NCBI GenBank assembly: GCA_964392945.1
Contig: CAYMSH010000221.1
Coordinates: 1 to 10,714 of the forward strand
Length of the DNA: 10,714 nt
Reading direction: 5' to 3'
Source of the DNA: BS750m-G57 sp964392945
GTDB taxonomy: Bacteria > Planctomycetota > Phycisphaerae > SM23-33
Below are positions 1-7,900 of the stretch, in pieces (position 1 is the stretch's first letter; each line of letters starts with the position of its first letter). The translations under genes were made by a program, and so were the position numbers. The notes beneath the pieces are model-generated. The model was not told the origin of the DNA, made no database searches, and saw only the letters and a program-made list of their open reading frames with translations.

Positions 1-649
1 GCGGGATCGCTTCCTTCGTGCACATGTCGTTCCAGCCCTGGAACCAGACGAAGCCGGCGATTTCATAGCCCTGTGCGGCGTAGTCAGGGAAGTGCTTCTT
101 GAGATTCTTCAGCGTATCTCTGACCTGGGCGATCATTTTCGTGTAGTAGGGGCCTGTGGCGCCGCCGCTGCTCGGCGGGCGGAAATCCTTGTAGAGGCTC
201 TTGCCGCCCCAGGCGGTCTTGATCAGCAGGACCTGCTGGTCGAAATGATCTCCGATTACGTGTCCAAACTGCAGTTCGGGGCCCATGTGGTTTTTCCCGC
301 CGTAACTGGTGTATCCGATTGTCAGCGGGCCTTTCTTGTGCCCGGCCCGCTCGGTCTGGAACGAGACCCAGACATCCTTCCGCTCGACCCACTTTCCGGA
401 CTTGTCCTTCAGGTGCGTGTAGCGTTTGGCCAGCGGTGAGTTCTTCATCGAGTGGACCAGGTTGCCCTTGCCGCCGTTGTAGTATTTCGGGTGGTCCATC
501 GCCACGACGCCCTGGCCTTCCATGTTCGACTGACCGGCCAGGATGAAGACCTTGACTGGTTTCTTCGCCGATTCGCCACGCGCCGGGCCCGCCAACGCGA
601 GGATCAGGAGGCTTGCGACAATACCGATAAGTGTGATTCGCTGTTTCAT
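1..649 (-). CDS. Secreted sialate O-acetylesterase-like SGNH hydrolase (N-terminal part; C-terminus outside window)
   Basis: The visible 216 residues match the SASA/sialate O-acetylesterase branch of the SGNH hydrolases, which remove acetyl esters from sugars or polysaccharides. Residues 1-25 form a signal peptide (basic MKQR start, hydrophobic core, likely cut after A-R-G), so it should act outside the cytoplasm. The first catalytic block, GQSNMEG (residues 39-45), carries the expected nucleophile Ser41. A GPEL motif lies at 123-126. The glycine block is KTAWGGKSL (144-152), and the N-containing block is GFVWFQGWND (199-208). The final Asp-x-x-His block, needed for a complete triad, should lie beyond position 1 and is not seen. 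The ATG at 649-647 is preceded at 5 bases by GGAG (complement of 655-658), which supports this start. The gene points away from the DUF2203 gene. The substrate cannot be told; a plant or algal polysaccharide ester is as likely as sialic acid. The family assignment is firm, the exact substrate is not. Confidence 0.9.
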   Translation of the reverse strand, partial: MKQRITLIGIVASLLILALAGPARGESAKKPVKVFILAGQSNMEGQGVVAMDHPKYYNGGKGNLVHSMKNSPLAKRYTHLKDKSGKWVERKDVWVSFQTERAGHKKGPLTIGYTSYGGKNHMGPELQFGHVIGDHFDQQVLLIKTAWGGKSLYKDFRPPSSGGATGPYYTKMIAQVRDTLKNLKKHFPDYAAQGYEIAGFVWFQGWNDMCTKEAIP

Positions 650-689
650 TTTTGCTCCGGGCTTGTTGGATTTCGTTTGTTCCAACGCC

Positions 690-718
690 AGTTTCGGCTC
701 TCGATGAGGCTATGTCAA
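690..718 (-). promoter_or_regulatory. Possible promoter of the esterase gene
   Basis: On the minus strand a perfect TTGACA (complement of 713-718) is followed after 17 bases by GAAACT (complement of 690-695), a poor match to the -10 consensus. This would start transcription about 30 bases before the esterase ATG, a sensible distance. Only the -35 box is convincing. Confidence 0.25.
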
Positions 719-743
719 CGCTTTGGGAGGTCCGGTAAGAGAC

Positions 744-802
744 GCGATCTGGCGATTTTACGCGTTTTTCTCAGTGGGGCTCATGTTGGCGAGGCGATCT
801 GG
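744..802. repeat. Pair of 9-bp direct repeats in divergent intergenic region
   Basis: GCGATCTGG occurs at 744-752 and again at 794-802, exactly 50 bases apart (about five helical turns) and in the same orientation. Both copies lie in the non-coding stretch between the divergent esterase and DUF2203 genes. A regulator binding both copies is possible, but a chance pair is also plausible because each copy is short. Confidence 0.25.
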
Positions 803-835
803 TCGATGAATTGCGTTACCGCTATAGATGATCCA

Positions 836-843
836 AGAAGAGG
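836..843 (+). promoter_or_regulatory. Ribosome binding site deciding the DUF2203 start
   Basis: AGAAGAGG ends 8 bases before the ATG at 852. The upstream in-frame ATG at 828 has no purine-rich site before it, so 852 is the preferred start. Confidence 0.6.
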
Positions 844-851
844 CGTCAAGG

Positions 852-1319
852 ATGATAAACTCAAAAGATACAGCCTGCAAAGCCCCAGCAACGCAGAGGA
901 TACGTCACTTTTTCACCCTGGCCGAGGCCAATAGTTCGCTGGTTCTCGTCAGACGCATAGTCGCTGACGTGGTAAAGCATTACGATCGTTTGTTAGAAAT
1001 TCACGAAACAGTCGAGGCCCTCGAAGCGGCCGGGCGATTCGGGCAACTCGAAGATGCTCGCGACGATTTGGTGCTGACGGCCGACAGTATTCGCATTTGT
1101 CTCGAAGAAATCGAGGATGTCGGAGTCGAACTGTGCGATTGGGAGCTGGGAATCGTTGACTTCCCGGCGTTAGTCGATAATCGCGAAGTACGGCTCTGCT
1201 GGCGAGCCGACGAGCCGCAAGTGACCCACTGGCACGAACTGGATTCCTGCCATCTGGGACGATACGAAATCTCCTCGCTCCGCGCCGCGGGTCGCTCTCG
1301 GCAGACGGTATCGGCCTGA
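852..1319 (+). CDS. DUF2203 family protein
   Basis: A 155-residue soluble protein with no signal peptide or membrane helix. It shows the hallmarks of DUF2203: an N-terminal FTLAEAN (residues 21-27) leading into a helical segment with RRIVADVV and YDRLLEI, an acidic middle helix (about 64-92), and the conserved C-terminal block. In that block are a VDFPAL motif (102-107), REVRLCW (111-117) and HWHELD (126-131). The biochemical function of the family is not known to me and I assign none. After HWHELD the protein runs on for 24 residues with a basic tail (RAAGRSR), a little longer than I expect for the family. The start at 852 is chosen for its Shine-Dalgarno sequence; 828 would add 8 residues. 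It is transcribed divergently from the esterase and lies 230 bases before the large exported-protein gene, so it may be its own unit. The family call is confident; the start is moderately so. Confidence 0.88.
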   Translation: MINSKDTACKAPATQRIRHFFTLAEANSSLVLVRRIVADVVKHYDRLLEIHETVEALEAAGRFGQLEDARDDLVLTADSIRICLEEIEDVGVELCDWELGIVDFPALVDNREVRLCWRADEPQVTHWHELDSCHLGRYEISSLRAAGRSRQTVSA

Positions 1320-1427
1320 GAATACTCCACAAGTCTGAAGTCATTTCATCTGCGTCAGTTCCGCGCGATGCTGGTATCTCCCTGTGTCGACTGGTGAATG
1401 TTTGAGGAATCTTTTTTCCCGGCGAAC

Positions 1428-1457
1428 TTTTCACCTGCTTCGAACGTCAAATATACT
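1428..1457 (+). promoter_or_regulatory. Candidate sigma-70-type promoter for the large exported-protein operon
   Basis: TTTTCA (1428-1433) and TATACT (1452-1457, five of six consensus bases) are 18 bases apart, inside the most AT-rich part of the 230-base spacer. Initiation near 1464 would give a leader of about 85 bases before the ATG at 1550. The -35 box is weak, and read-through from the DUF2203 gene is not excluded because I see no terminator in 1320-1427. Confidence 0.35.
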
Positions 1458-1537
1458 AACGCCCGAGGCTCTATTATTTCCAATTGTCTGCGGCGACTGG
1501 CGCGTGCGGGCCGGCAGTCTGTGCAGATCAACACCCT

Positions 1538-1541
1538 GGAG
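1538..1541 (+). promoter_or_regulatory. Ribosome binding site deciding the start of module A gene
   Basis: GGAG ends 8 bases before the ATG at 1550. That ATG is followed at once by a signal peptide, so the longer in-frame start at 1484 is disfavoured. Confidence 0.6.
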
Positions 1542-1549
1542 CAACTATC

Positions 1550-4500
1550 ATGACCAAACACCTGGCGATTGTGGGACGGTTTCTTTCTATTGTGATCGTC
1601 GCCGGTTTCATCAGCATCAGCAGTCTCGAGGCGCAGACCGTCAAGAAAGCCCCAGACAAAGTCTACATCCCGTACGATAAACTCAAGGATGTGTTCGAGT
1701 CCGAGAAGCAGGGAGTGTTCCTTCCGTACGCCGATTTTCAGCGGCTCTGGTCCGCGGCGCGAGGGGCTCCGGCTACAGTCGCCGACTCGCCGATGGGCTA
1801 CCTGGTCTCCACGGCCCGGTTCAGCGGCAAGATCAGCGGGAAACTCGCCGAGATGAACCTGCTGCTGACTGTCGATATCATGGGCGACAAATGGACCGAG
1901 GTCCCGATCGCACTGGGGCAGGTCGCCGTGGCCGCGACATCGTTCAAGAGCGGACCGAACGCCAAGTCAAAACCGCTGCTGCGCGTGGTCAACGGGAAAT
2001 ACAGCCTGCTGGTCAAAGGCAAGGGACGCTGGGTCGTCAGTATCGATTTCGTACGACAACTGCTGACCAAACCGGGTCAAAACGTTCTGGAGTACCGGAT
2101 CCCGCGCGCCGCGATCAGTACGCTGGAACTGCTGATACCCGAGGAGAACATGAAGGTCGACGTCGAGCCCATGCTGGCGGCCGCCACCAGCCAGGTAACC
2201 GCGCCCGACAAGACCAAATCGACGAAGCTGAAGGCTTTTCTCGGCTCGGCCGACAAGGTCAAGCTCAGTTGGCGCCCGCGCACCCAGGCCGCCGCCGGCC
2301 TGACTCCCGTCGTGATCTGCAGCCAGTTGCAGCATATCAACGTGGCCGAAGCCCTGATCACGCACGACGTGACATTCAGCTACGATATTCGTCGCCGCGG
2401 CGTAGACAGCTTTTCGATACAGTTGCCGGCGGAGTTTCGAGTGACGGCTGTCGACGGCGCCAATATCAGCAAGTGGGACATTGTCGCCCCCGCCAAGGCT
2501 CCGGGGCTCAAGGTCCAGATTCTGAACGTGAAACTATACTCCCAGGCCAAAGGCGCCTACTCGCTGTCGGTCAAGATGGAGCGTTTCCTGAAGGAAGCCA
2601 GCCTGACCCAGCCGCTGGCTCCGATACTGACCCAGCGCGTGCTGCGGCGAACCGGTCTGATTGCAATTACGCGTTCGGCCCGCCGCTCGGTCGATGTCGT
2701 CAACGTTAACAAGGAGCTGGTGCGAGTTGATGTCGGCCGATTGCCCGCTGCTTTGCGGACTCGCCGCGGCGTTACGGCGTATCGATTCACTTCCGCCGGT
2801 TACGGAGCCGATGTCCAGATTGCAACGGTAGCCCCGCGAGCGTCAGTCAACCAGTTGTGGGCCTTAGGCGCCGGGAAAGACAATCTGCGACTCTACGGCC
2901 GACTGCAGTACACCGTCGATCGGGCCGGAATATTCTCGGTCTCGATGAAACTGCCGGAACAGTGGGAGATAACCGCGCTGGGACCTGCGAATATCGTTCA
3001 CGACTACGAACTGGCCGGCAAAGGCGCCGACCGCGTAGTGAACATAACTCTCAAACGCGAGTTGGCCGGGATATTTGCTCTCGAACTGCAGGCCCGTACG
3101 GCGCGCAAGGCTCCGGATGAGGAAATCAAGTTCGCCTTGCCCCAGCCCGATCCTAAGAACCTGCACAACTACAACGGTCAACTCATGCTGTTCCTGGCCG
3201 ATTCGCTCCTGGCCGAAGTGGGAGCGACGGAGCAATTCCAGTCAATCCCCCTCAGGGTCGCCGCTGCTCTCAGGCTATCGGGTTTGAAGAGATCTATGGT
3301 CGGGCTGACGTCGGCGATGGCGTTTGAGTTCCGCGCGATCGATCGGAAGAAACCGGCCGGAGCGTCGTTCAAGACCAGCGTAAAGCCCGCACAGGTCTCG
3401 GCGACTGTCCATCGCCTCGTAGACATCCAGGACGGCTCGGTGCAGCACGAAGCCGTAGTCGATTACAACGTTCGCTACGCACCAGTCGACACGTTCTACG
3501 TGAGAATGCCCGCCGAACTTGCCGAAGAGGGCGTTGAAATATCAGGCGCCAACATAAAGGAAAAGCCTCTCCTGCCGCCGGATCGTCATCCGAAAATGAA
3601 TCTCGCAGACGACAAGACCGACGGCGACAAGCCCGAGGACAAGATCAAGTGGGCCTGCTACAAAGTTGTGCTGCAGTCTCCGGTTCCCGGCGCCTATCGC
3701 CTGAGCGTCAAGTGGCGCAAGAGCTACAAAGTCGCCGGCCAGGATGCACAGGCGATCATCGACGTGCCCCAGGTGTTCGCCGCCGGCGAACTGTCGGACC
3801 AGAGCGGGTACATCGCCGTCAAGAAGGCCGCCACGCTGGCGGTGGGATCCGGCGAGATGAGCGATCTTACGTTCGGAGACCCCAGCAGTGCTGCGGATCT
3901 GCCGTGGGAGGCCCACCGTCGAAACGCGATAATAGCGCTTCGACACAACGCCGCAAAATACGAGCTTACCCTCCCCGTGCGGATGCAGAAGGAGGCCGAG
4001 GTCTTCACCACGATCGCCAACGCCGTGATCGTAGAGCAGGTCCTCGCACGCGACGGAACGTTGAACGGGCGGATGATCTGCCTGCTGTCGACCAGTCGCG
4101 GAGATCGCCTGACTGTCAAAATGCCCGCCGGGGCCAAGGTCTATCCGTTTATGCTCAACGGGCGAGAAGTCGCCGTCGAGTCGCCGTCTCCCGACGTGCG
4201 AGTCGTGCAACTGCCGCACTCGGCGGGGCAGGTCGCACGCAGCGTACTGGAAATCACATACGGACTCGACGCCGACATCGGAGCGGTCAACAGGAAGCTG
4301 CCCGCTCCAGCGCTTCCGGACCAGACGCCGGTCCAGCGAACGTTCTGGCGAGTTTATACGCCTGACGATCACGTCGTACTGGGCTACGATCGGGATTTCG
4401 CACTGGGACGCCGATACGATATCGATCGCCTGTTCGCAAGCGTAGCATCGGGCCACGAGAAACACCTGGGCAAATTCCCGGCCCAGGGGCAGCTCTGGGG

Positions 4501-4906
4501 CTTCTCCAGGCAGGGCGCCGTCAGTGAGTTCTCCATGACGTTGATCAAGAAGGAGATATTCCTCGGCATCGTCTGGGGCGGGATTCTCGTTGTCGGTATT
4601 CTACTGCTGAAGTTCAGCGGATTCACCCGCACGCTGGCCGTGTTGGCTGCGATAATGGCCGCCGCCGGAGTGTCTCAGATCTACCCGCAACTGGTCAGCA
4701 ACATTGTTGGTACAGGCAGATTCGCATGTCTGATAGTCCTGTTGATCTGGTGGTCCCATTGGCTGTTCTTCCGCGTGTTGCGCAAACGAAAGTTGGGGTT
4801 TCCGCCACCGGCTCCGGCCAGGCCGGATTCTCCGCTCCAGCAGGTCGAAGTAGTCCAGCCGGTCGTACAGAGCAGTGAGCAAGGGGGCGAAAATGAAAAC
4901 GCCTGA
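1550..4906 (+). CDS. Large exported membrane-anchored beta-rich protein, planctomycete-type (module A)
   Basis: I cannot name a function for this 1118-residue protein. Residues 1-28 are a signal peptide (hydrophobic 11-23, probable cut after L-E-A). Next comes a twin-PY motif: VYIPY (38-42), VFLPY (56-60) and a closing RLW (65-67). A beta-rich N-terminal domain follows (about 75-265), then a repeated unit with an alternating-strand pattern. Its copies centre on GANI (303-306, with GAYSLSVK at 335-342), GPANI (478-482, GIFALEL 507-513) and GANI (666-669, GAYRLSVK 714-721). A further beta unit lies at about 841-906 (MPAGAKVYPF ... VLEITY). The C-terminus has three membrane helices (about 1003-1022, 1028-1046, 1058-1077), then R-K-R-K and a proline-rich, finally acidic tail likely in the cytoplasm. 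The bulk should therefore face the periplasm or exterior. It overlaps the next gene by 14 bases, and that gene has the same architecture, so the two are presumably co-expressed paralogues. No enzymatic motif was recognised. The coding call is very sure; a structural or envelope role is only inference. Confidence 0.93.
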   Translation: MTKHLAIVGRFLSIVIVAGFISISSLEAQTVKKAPDKVYIPYDKLKDVFESEKQGVFLPYADFQRLWSAARGAPATVADSPMGYLVSTARFSGKISGKLAEMNLLLTVDIMGDKWTEVPIALGQVAVAATSFKSGPNAKSKPLLRVVNGKYSLLVKGKGRWVVSIDFVRQLLTKPGQNVLEYRIPRAAISTLELLIPEENMKVDVEPMLAAATSQVTAPDKTKSTKLKAFLGSADKVKLSWRPRTQAAAGLTPVVICSQLQHINVAEALITHDVTFSYDIRRRGVDSFSIQLPAEFRVTAVDGANISKWDIVAPAKAPGLKVQILNVKLYSQAKGAYSLSVKMERFLKEASLTQPLAPILTQRVLRRTGLIAITRSARRSVDVVNVNKELVRVDVGRLPAALRTRRGVTAYRFTSAGYGADVQIATVAPRASVNQLWALGAGKDNLRLYGRLQYTVDRAGIFSVSMKLPEQWEITALGPANIVHDYELAGKGADRVVNITLKRELAGIFALELQARTARKAPDEEIKFALPQPDPKNLHNYNGQLMLFLADSLLAEVGATEQFQSIPLRVAAALRLSGLKRSMVGLTSAMAFEFRAIDRKKPAGASFKTSVKPAQVSATVHRLVDIQDGSVQHEAVVDYNVRYAPVDTFYVRMPAELAEEGVEISGANIKEKPLLPPDRHPKMNLADDKTDGDKPEDKIKWACYKVVLQSPVPGAYRLSVKWRKSYKVAGQDAQAIIDVPQVFAAGELSDQSGYIAVKKAATLAVGSGEMSDLTFGDPSSAADLPWEAHRRNAIIALRHNAAKYELTLPVRMQKEAEVFTTIANAVIVEQVLARDGTLNGRMICLLSTSRGDRLTVKMPAGAKVYPFMLNGREVAVESPSPDVRVVQLPHSAGQVARSVLEITYGLDADIGAVNRKLPAPALPDQTPVQRTFWRVYTPDDHVVLGYDRDFALGRRYDIDRLFASVASGHEKHLGKFPAQGQLWGFSRQGAVSEFSMTLIKKEIFLGIVWGGILVVGILLLKFSGFTRTLAVLAAIMAAAGVSQIYPQLVSNIVGTGRFACLIVLLIWWSHWLFFRVLRKRKLGFPPPAPARPDSPLQQVEVVQPVVQSSEQGGENENA
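1658..1750 (+). repeat. Twin-PY motif, copy A (protein-level repeat)
   Basis: Residues 37-67 of the module A protein: VYIPY, a 13-residue charged linker, VFLPY, then a short helix-like segment closing in LW. This is the most complete of three copies in the window; the others are at 5010-5102 and 8538-8624. Each copy follows directly on a signal-peptide-like segment. Confidence 0.75.
4881..4887 (+). promoter_or_regulatory. Strong ribosome binding site inside the end of module A gene
   Basis: AAGGGGG lies 5 bases before the ATG at 4893, within the last codons of the upstream gene. With the 14-base overlap it suggests translational coupling of the two paralogues. Confidence 0.65.
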
Positions 4907-7900
4907 ACATAATACCCCCTATAGAAAGACGGTCCCGGCTGTCCTCGCGGCGCTGATGGTGCTGTGGTGCGCCGCAGGGGTCCTCTCGGCCCAGGTCGAT
5001 GAGGCGCCGAAGATCTACGTTCCGTACGAGGATGTCGCCGCGGTCGTATCGAAGAGCGACAGGTCGGTGCTGATGGACCGCGCCGAGTTCAATAAACTGC
5101 TGGCGGCCGCCAAAACCGCCGCCGACAAAGCGGCGTTGACCGACAATATACCCAAACTCGGTCAAATAACGCGCGGAGACTACTCGGCGTCAGTCAGCGG
5201 AGAGAACCTCACGCTTAAAGGCCAGTTGACGATCCGATCGCTCATTGACGGGCCGGTGGTTATAGAGCTCCCGTTCACTCGGATCGGTCTGACCGAAATC
5301 CTGCTGGACGGAAAACCCGCCCCGGCGAACTATAACTCTCGCGGGCGGCTGGTGCTGATAGTCAGCGGCAGCGGGCTGCACAAACTCACCCTGGTCGGTT
5401 CGGCCAGGTTGACAGAACTGTCCGGCGGCGGGATGCAGTTCAGCATGTCGCTTCCGACGTCTGTTTCCGGAGCGATGAAGCTGCAGTTGCCCGGCGATCA
5501 GGAAGCCCACGCAAACGTGCCGGTCGCCGCCGTTAAATACGACAAGAAGAATGATCGCACTATCGTGGACCTGACCCTTGGCGGATATGCTTCGCTGAGC
5601 GTGGCGCTGCTGGGCAACGGGCGTCAAGAAGATCAAAAAGCGATCCTCCTGGGTGAATCGGCCACTACTGTGGCCCTGACCCCGACAGGGCAGACAATGG
5701 ACTGCCTGTACACCGTACAGGTCCTCAGGAGGCAGCGGCGCGAACTGGTGTTCGCCCTGGCGCCGAACTGGACGATAACCGATGTGTCATGCCCGAGCCT
5801 TGTACGCTGGTCCGTCGCGAGGCCCAAGCCCAATGGCGCCAAGGAACTGACCGTACGCCTTAGAAGTGCTGCGCGCGGAACGCGTGCGCTCCACATCCGC
5901 GCTTCTGCGCCTATGGGCGAAACGTCATGGTCCTCTCCGGCGGTATCGCTTGTCGGGGCGGGATATCAGCGAGGATACGTACTGGTCGATCCCGGCGAGC
6001 AGTTGGCTGTGCGCGGCGAAACGCTGAAGGGCGCCCGCCGCCAGGACATACGCGGCGTGTCGCAGATCGCCGGAATGACCGGCTCTGCCGGAAGGCTCTA
6101 TTTCCACTGGGGCGACAAGTGGTCGGTAGCCCTGAAACTGGCCCAGATTCAATTGCAGACCCGCAGCAAGGACAACCAGGCGTTCGTTATCTCCCCGAAG
6201 GAGCTGACGGCGCATCTGTCGTCGGAGATAACCGCAGTCGGCCGCGAGATGTTCGCGATGGATTTCATGCTCCCGGGTTCCGCCAGCGGATGGGACCTGA
6301 TCAGCGTTACCGTTAACGGCTCGAAGAAAGGTTTCGAATACCGCACAATCAAGAAAGGTCCGGCTCGAGTTCTGAAGTTGGAGCTTGCCAGTCCCGTCGC
6401 TCCCGAGGCCGTTGCGAAGGTCAACGTGATGCTGCGACGGGTCCCGAGCAAGTGGAACTGGTCGTCGGCCGGCGGGGCCAGCCAGCAGACAGTCGTGCGG
6501 AAGATCACCCTCCCGCTGATCAGCAGCGCCGCAGACAAGTGCGCCGGGCTGGCGACGGTTTCTGTCGCCGGAGATCTCGACGCGAAGGTGTCAACCGGAG
6601 CCGAGGGATTGAAAGCCGTAACCGTCGGCAAGATGGCTTTCTGGGGCCTCGGCCGCGCCGTTCGTTCAGCCTACACGTATGAAATCGCGCCGAGCGGACA
6701 GCTTGAAGTGTCGGTAAGTCGGCCTGAGCCGCGAATTGCGGCTTCCGGTGTGGGGCTGGTTTCAGTGAGCCCGGCCGGTGTTTCGGGACGATTCGCCGTC
6801 ACGTATAACGTGACGCGCGTCGGAACCCGCACGCTGTATCTGCTGTCGGACAAGTCGCTGGGAAATAAGCTCACCATCCGCACGCCCGGACGTCAGTTAG
6901 CGTCTCGGAGCATAGTTTCGCCCGGAGCCGACACGCTGGTGTTGCCAAAGAGCGTCAGCGAGGCTTACGATCTGTGGCAGTTGAAGCTTGACGCCCAGGC
7001 CAGAGGACCGGTTCTTGTCAGGGTCAGTTACCAGCAGGCGTTGCCTGAAGAGAAGTTCTCCGTTCCGATGATCAGGCCCGCCGGTGTCGAGCGATCGACG
7101 GAAGTTCTCGCCATCGAGGGCGCCGAAGAGCTGGCTGTCAACGTTTCGGCCAGCAGCGCCGCCGATGTTGACATAACCGATCTGCCGCCTCTTCCGGCTC
7201 CGGCCAGAAGAGTGCTCGGAGCGTTTCGCGCTGTGGATAACACCAACGCCGACGGTCCGCTGTTTGGGATCAGCCTGACTACCGCCGTTCACGAAAACTA
7301 CGCGATTCCTTCGGCTCTGGTGACCAGTGCTGAACTTCGAACTGTTGTCGGATCCGACGGGTCCCAGCAGACCCGTGCTAAACTGCAAGTTGTCAACGCA
7401 GGGCTGCAGTTCCTGACAATCAAACTGCCGGGCGACAGCAAACTCCTGTCGGTTCGAGTCGCCCGGGACCAGGCCAAGCTGAAACGCGACGCTTCGGGCG
7501 CCTACCAGGTCTCGATCCCCCAGGGACGCAAAACGCTGGACGTGCTGATGGTCTATTCCACTCCGCCGACCAGTTCGGATCTGGGCGATCTGAAACTCGT
7601 TGCGGTCCAATTGCCGGGTCTGCAGATCAACACGGCCAAGTGGACCGTTATTCCGCCGACGGGATTTACGATCACCGATCACGAATCGAACATGTCGCCG
7701 GAGCGTCCGGAGATGTTCGCCGGTCCGCCGTTGGCCGCCGCGAGTTTATTCCGCAGTTCCCGCCATCGATCCAAGGCGCAGATGTATTCCGGCATAAACT
7801 ACTTCCATGTCGATTCATTCAGCCTCTCGGACTCAATAAGCTCCCTTATTGAATCCACTGTGTCTATCAACTACGGTTATGACCTCGACGCCGGGTCGCT

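Noticed and set aside
452..934. 160-codon plus-strand frame across the esterase start and intergenic region
   Set aside because: Its first part is antisense to the signal peptide and catalytic serine block of the esterase, and its end overlaps the DUF2203 start. It has no motif and no ribosome site.
1412..1417. T6 tract after the DUF2203 gene as a terminator
   Set aside because: No convincing GC-rich stem lies directly before it, so an intrinsic terminator is not supported.
1484..1549. Upstream in-frame start for the module A gene
   Set aside because: It would put 22 polar residues before an otherwise normal signal peptide, and it bypasses the GGAG site placed correctly for the ATG at 1550.
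3542..4465. 307-codon minus-strand open frame
   Set aside because: It is antisense to module A, with no family motif and shadow-like composition. The plus-strand frame there contains a clear repeat unit.
7347..7358. 12-bp perfect palindrome GTCGGATCCGAC
   Set aside because: It is short, lies inside coding sequence and has no partner site, so chance occurrence is likely in a window of this size.
6897..7682. 261-codon minus-strand open frame
   Set aside because: It is antisense to module B in a region where the plus frame is clearly coding, and no motif was found.
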